Origin: Chromera velia
Lineage: Eukaryota > Sar > Chromeraceae
Length of the DNA stretch: 42,574 bases
Direction of reading: 5' to 3'
Assembly (NCBI GenBank): GCA_018398765.1
Contig: JAHBMJ010000686.1
Coordinates: 1-42,574 of the forward strand
Shown: positions 25,009-42,574 of the stretch, in pieces
How positions within the stretch are numbered: the first letter of the stretch is position 1
How the letters are laid out: every line of letters begins with the position of its first letter
Notes under the pieces: model-generated
Told to the model about the DNA's origin: nothing
Databases searched by the model: none
What the model saw: only the letters and a program-made list of their open reading frames with translations
Made by a program: the position numbers and the translations under genes

Positions 25009-26566
25009 TATACCCTATAAAAATATTAGTAAATATTAGTAAATATGAGTAAATATGGTAATATTTTGAAACTAGTGACTAAATATGGGCAAACTATGAT
25101 TAATTTGTTTTTTGTGATCTATAAAGCGTATGGAGCCCAAAATAGCCTAAAAGTGGCTCAAACAACGCGTAGTTATACGGAGAATATACATTTTAAAAAA
25201 AAATCACTCTACAATAATTTTTAAAAAAATTATGGGACAAAAGATTTTTTAGTGAGTGACCCAAAATATTTTAGTCACTATTTTTTACTTAAGAATTTTT
25301 CTGGTGATAAAATATGGTAAAATTATGATGAAAGTAAAAATATTTTTTTTTGTTTGTTTTAAAAGTTTTATCATGAAATGAGGTCTTTTCTTAACATTTA
25401 GAAAGAAAAACAAGTTGTTTAGTCTAAAAATAAAAGTTTTACTAGTCATGTAACCAGATTGTGTACCATAAAGATCTGACCAAAAAATTTTTTTTGATTC
25501 TCCTAAAGCTAATCCATATCGCCATCAACGTTGTTCATTTATTAAAATCCTAGCCACACTATGTTTCAGCTCCAAACCTGTTCTAAATCATTAAAAAAAT
25601 GATAATTTGGCAAGTTCAAGATTCTGTAGCTACCAGGCGTAAAGCTACAGAGATTCATGCCAGAGATAACGGCGGCGATGGCTTCATATTGCCCCGATGA
25701 CAGCCGCTTTCCCGGGCCGCGTGAACTTTAACTTTCCGGGGCCGCATGTTGCGCAACAGCCTTTGAGATCGAAGCACAGTCTCAAATCATCGATTAATTG
25801 TGTGCATGCATTCGTATGGATCTGATCATGCTTCTGTTCCTGATTGAAAGCTTGCATCACGGTTCAATGAGCGACCTCCCGGTCTCTCACTCACTTCTTC
25901 TGACACTCGACCTTGATCTATACATTCCTTCAAACGTTTCACCTCAGATTAGTCTAGGTGTTACGATGATTTCTTTGTGTAGACGGACAAACTAGTGAGT
26001 GAATCTCCCTTTTATCAGAATCTTTTGATGTGATCGATCAAGGTGGTGTGAGTCTAGCCTGAGGCCTTTTCGGTTGCTAGTCTCCCGACCAGCGCCGCCT
26101 ATCACATCATACCAGGGCTGCTCATTTAATAATTCATAACTAACCAAATATTTCACTTTCAGAAGAATGGCTTAGTGGAGCATCATAATTGAAACTCAAA
26201 GAACATTGCAAGAATGTTTCAAAGTGTGTAAAACTTTTAAATCTTTAAATATTCTGACTTTAAGAAAATATGAGTAAATATAGGTAAAATTAGTGAGAAA
26301 AATCACAAAAAAAAAAATGAGTAACTTATGAGTGGTCACTAAAACAATTTTACCATTTTTTTTTCTCGAGAAATATAATAGTTTAGAGTATGAAAACTAA
26401 GGCGTTAGACTCCTGATAGTTCATAGACTTGTGTGATAATTTTAGTTTTGTCATATTCAATATATATGTGAAAATGTAAATATGTTCCAAAAAAATTTTT
26501 TTTATGACTAATTAGTGAGCCATCAATAATATTTAACAATATTTCATAGTATTTTTATAGGGTATA
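25009..26566. mobile_element. Possible AT-rich element bounded by inverted repeats (~1.56 kb)
   Basis: TATACCCTATAAAAATA at 25009-25025 recurs inverted at 26566-26551 (16 bp identical). The similarity continues inwards for about 27 bp with roughly six differences. The interior is AT-rich with TGAGTAAATAT-type and GTGACTAAA-type motifs near both ends in opposite orientation. One GC-richer stretch (25650-26110) interrupts it. No transposase ORF is visible and no convincing target duplication was found, so a non-autonomous transposon is only a possibility. Confidence 0.45.
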
Positions 26567-26820
26567 GCAAATCAGCAAAAAGTTGCCAAAAATGTTAAAT
26601 TTAAAAGAGAGAAAAAAAAAAATCTTAGGTTTCAACGTAAGATGATTATATGCACATGCTGCATGGTTAAATAAACACAATTTTTGTTAGAATTGTTTTG
26701 AAACAGAAGATTATAACCGATCATAACTGACATTTTTTGGCAAAATGTGAATACTCGAGGTATGACGCTCCCATTTTTAAACATGGTAATACTACGATTC
26801 ATATCATTCATTCAATCCGA
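26567..26820. other. AT-rich 3' flank of the CHD gene
   Basis: Short AT-rich spacer downstream (on the minus strand) of the CHD stop codon at 26823-26821. No clear polyadenylation hexamer on the minus strand. Confidence 0.45.
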
Positions 26821-42456
<15,636 letters not shown>

Positions 42457-42574
42457 CTGCAAAGAACAAGGCCGGAAAGAAAACGTACCCGCCCCAAACG
42501 AAAGAAAGAACCGTTTGCATGCGTTGTTGAAGGACACATGCAGTCATCGATCAGATCAGTGAGCAAGTGAGGCT
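42457..42574 (-). other. Intron or upstream sequence of the CHD gene at the window edge
   Basis: Precedes the tttgcag acceptor at 42457. It contains a CMC-like Cys pair in one frame (DDCMCPSTTHAN), but no phase-consistent exon with a good donor could be built, so it is left uncalled. Confidence 0.35.

Overview
The window is nuclear DNA from a eukaryote. Its genes are cut into many short exons by canonical GT-AG introns, and its intergenic DNA and introns are full of microsatellites, tandem duplications and transposon remains. The genes and a GC-rich retroelement sit beside strongly AT-rich gene-free blocks. An alga of the alveolate/chromerid type (for example Chromera velia) would fit, but this is a low-confidence inference from overall style. 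The uniformly GT-AG introns argue against a typical dinoflagellate.

Layout. (1) 1-6990: a decayed, GC-rich retrotransposon on the minus strand. It has a gag-like ORF1, Pro/Thr and Ser repeat arrays, a Cys-rich motif and a reverse transcriptase core whose end lies beyond position 1. (2) 6990-10500: AT-rich DNA with a 200-bp tandem repeat, a ~670-bp duplication rich in (CA)n and (GACT)n, and an assembly gap. (3) 10545-14900, plus strand: a complete nine-exon gene for a type I DAHP synthase of 405 residues, the entry step of the shikimate pathway. (4) 15000-19365: microsatellites, an AT-rich block with a clean 237-bp MITE-like element (terminal inverted repeats plus 8-bp target duplication), and gene-poor DNA. 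(5) 19366-23443: a divergent pair of unrecognised genes, one per strand, sharing a ~690-bp intergenic region. (6) 23444-26820: AT-rich, gene-free DNA including a ~1.56-kb segment bounded by inverted repeats. (7) 26821-42456 and beyond, minus strand: a 28-exon (5' partial) gene for a CHD3/4/5 (Mi-2)-type chromatin remodeller with PHD fingers, two chromodomains, a complete SNF2 ATPase and a DUF1087-like region.

Exon joins were worked out by hand from splice signals, reading-frame phase and family conservation. The exon sums of all four spliced genes are whole numbers of codons (405, 460, 249 and 2014+ residues). The genes do not form a pathway or operon. The most noteworthy items are the MITE, the decayed retroelement with its repeat-bloated ORFs, the triplicated 5' splice site inside the remodeller, the PHD finger swollen by low-complexity inserts, and (GTCA)n expansion starting exactly at several 5' splice sites. 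No prokaryotic-style defence system or CRISPR array is present.
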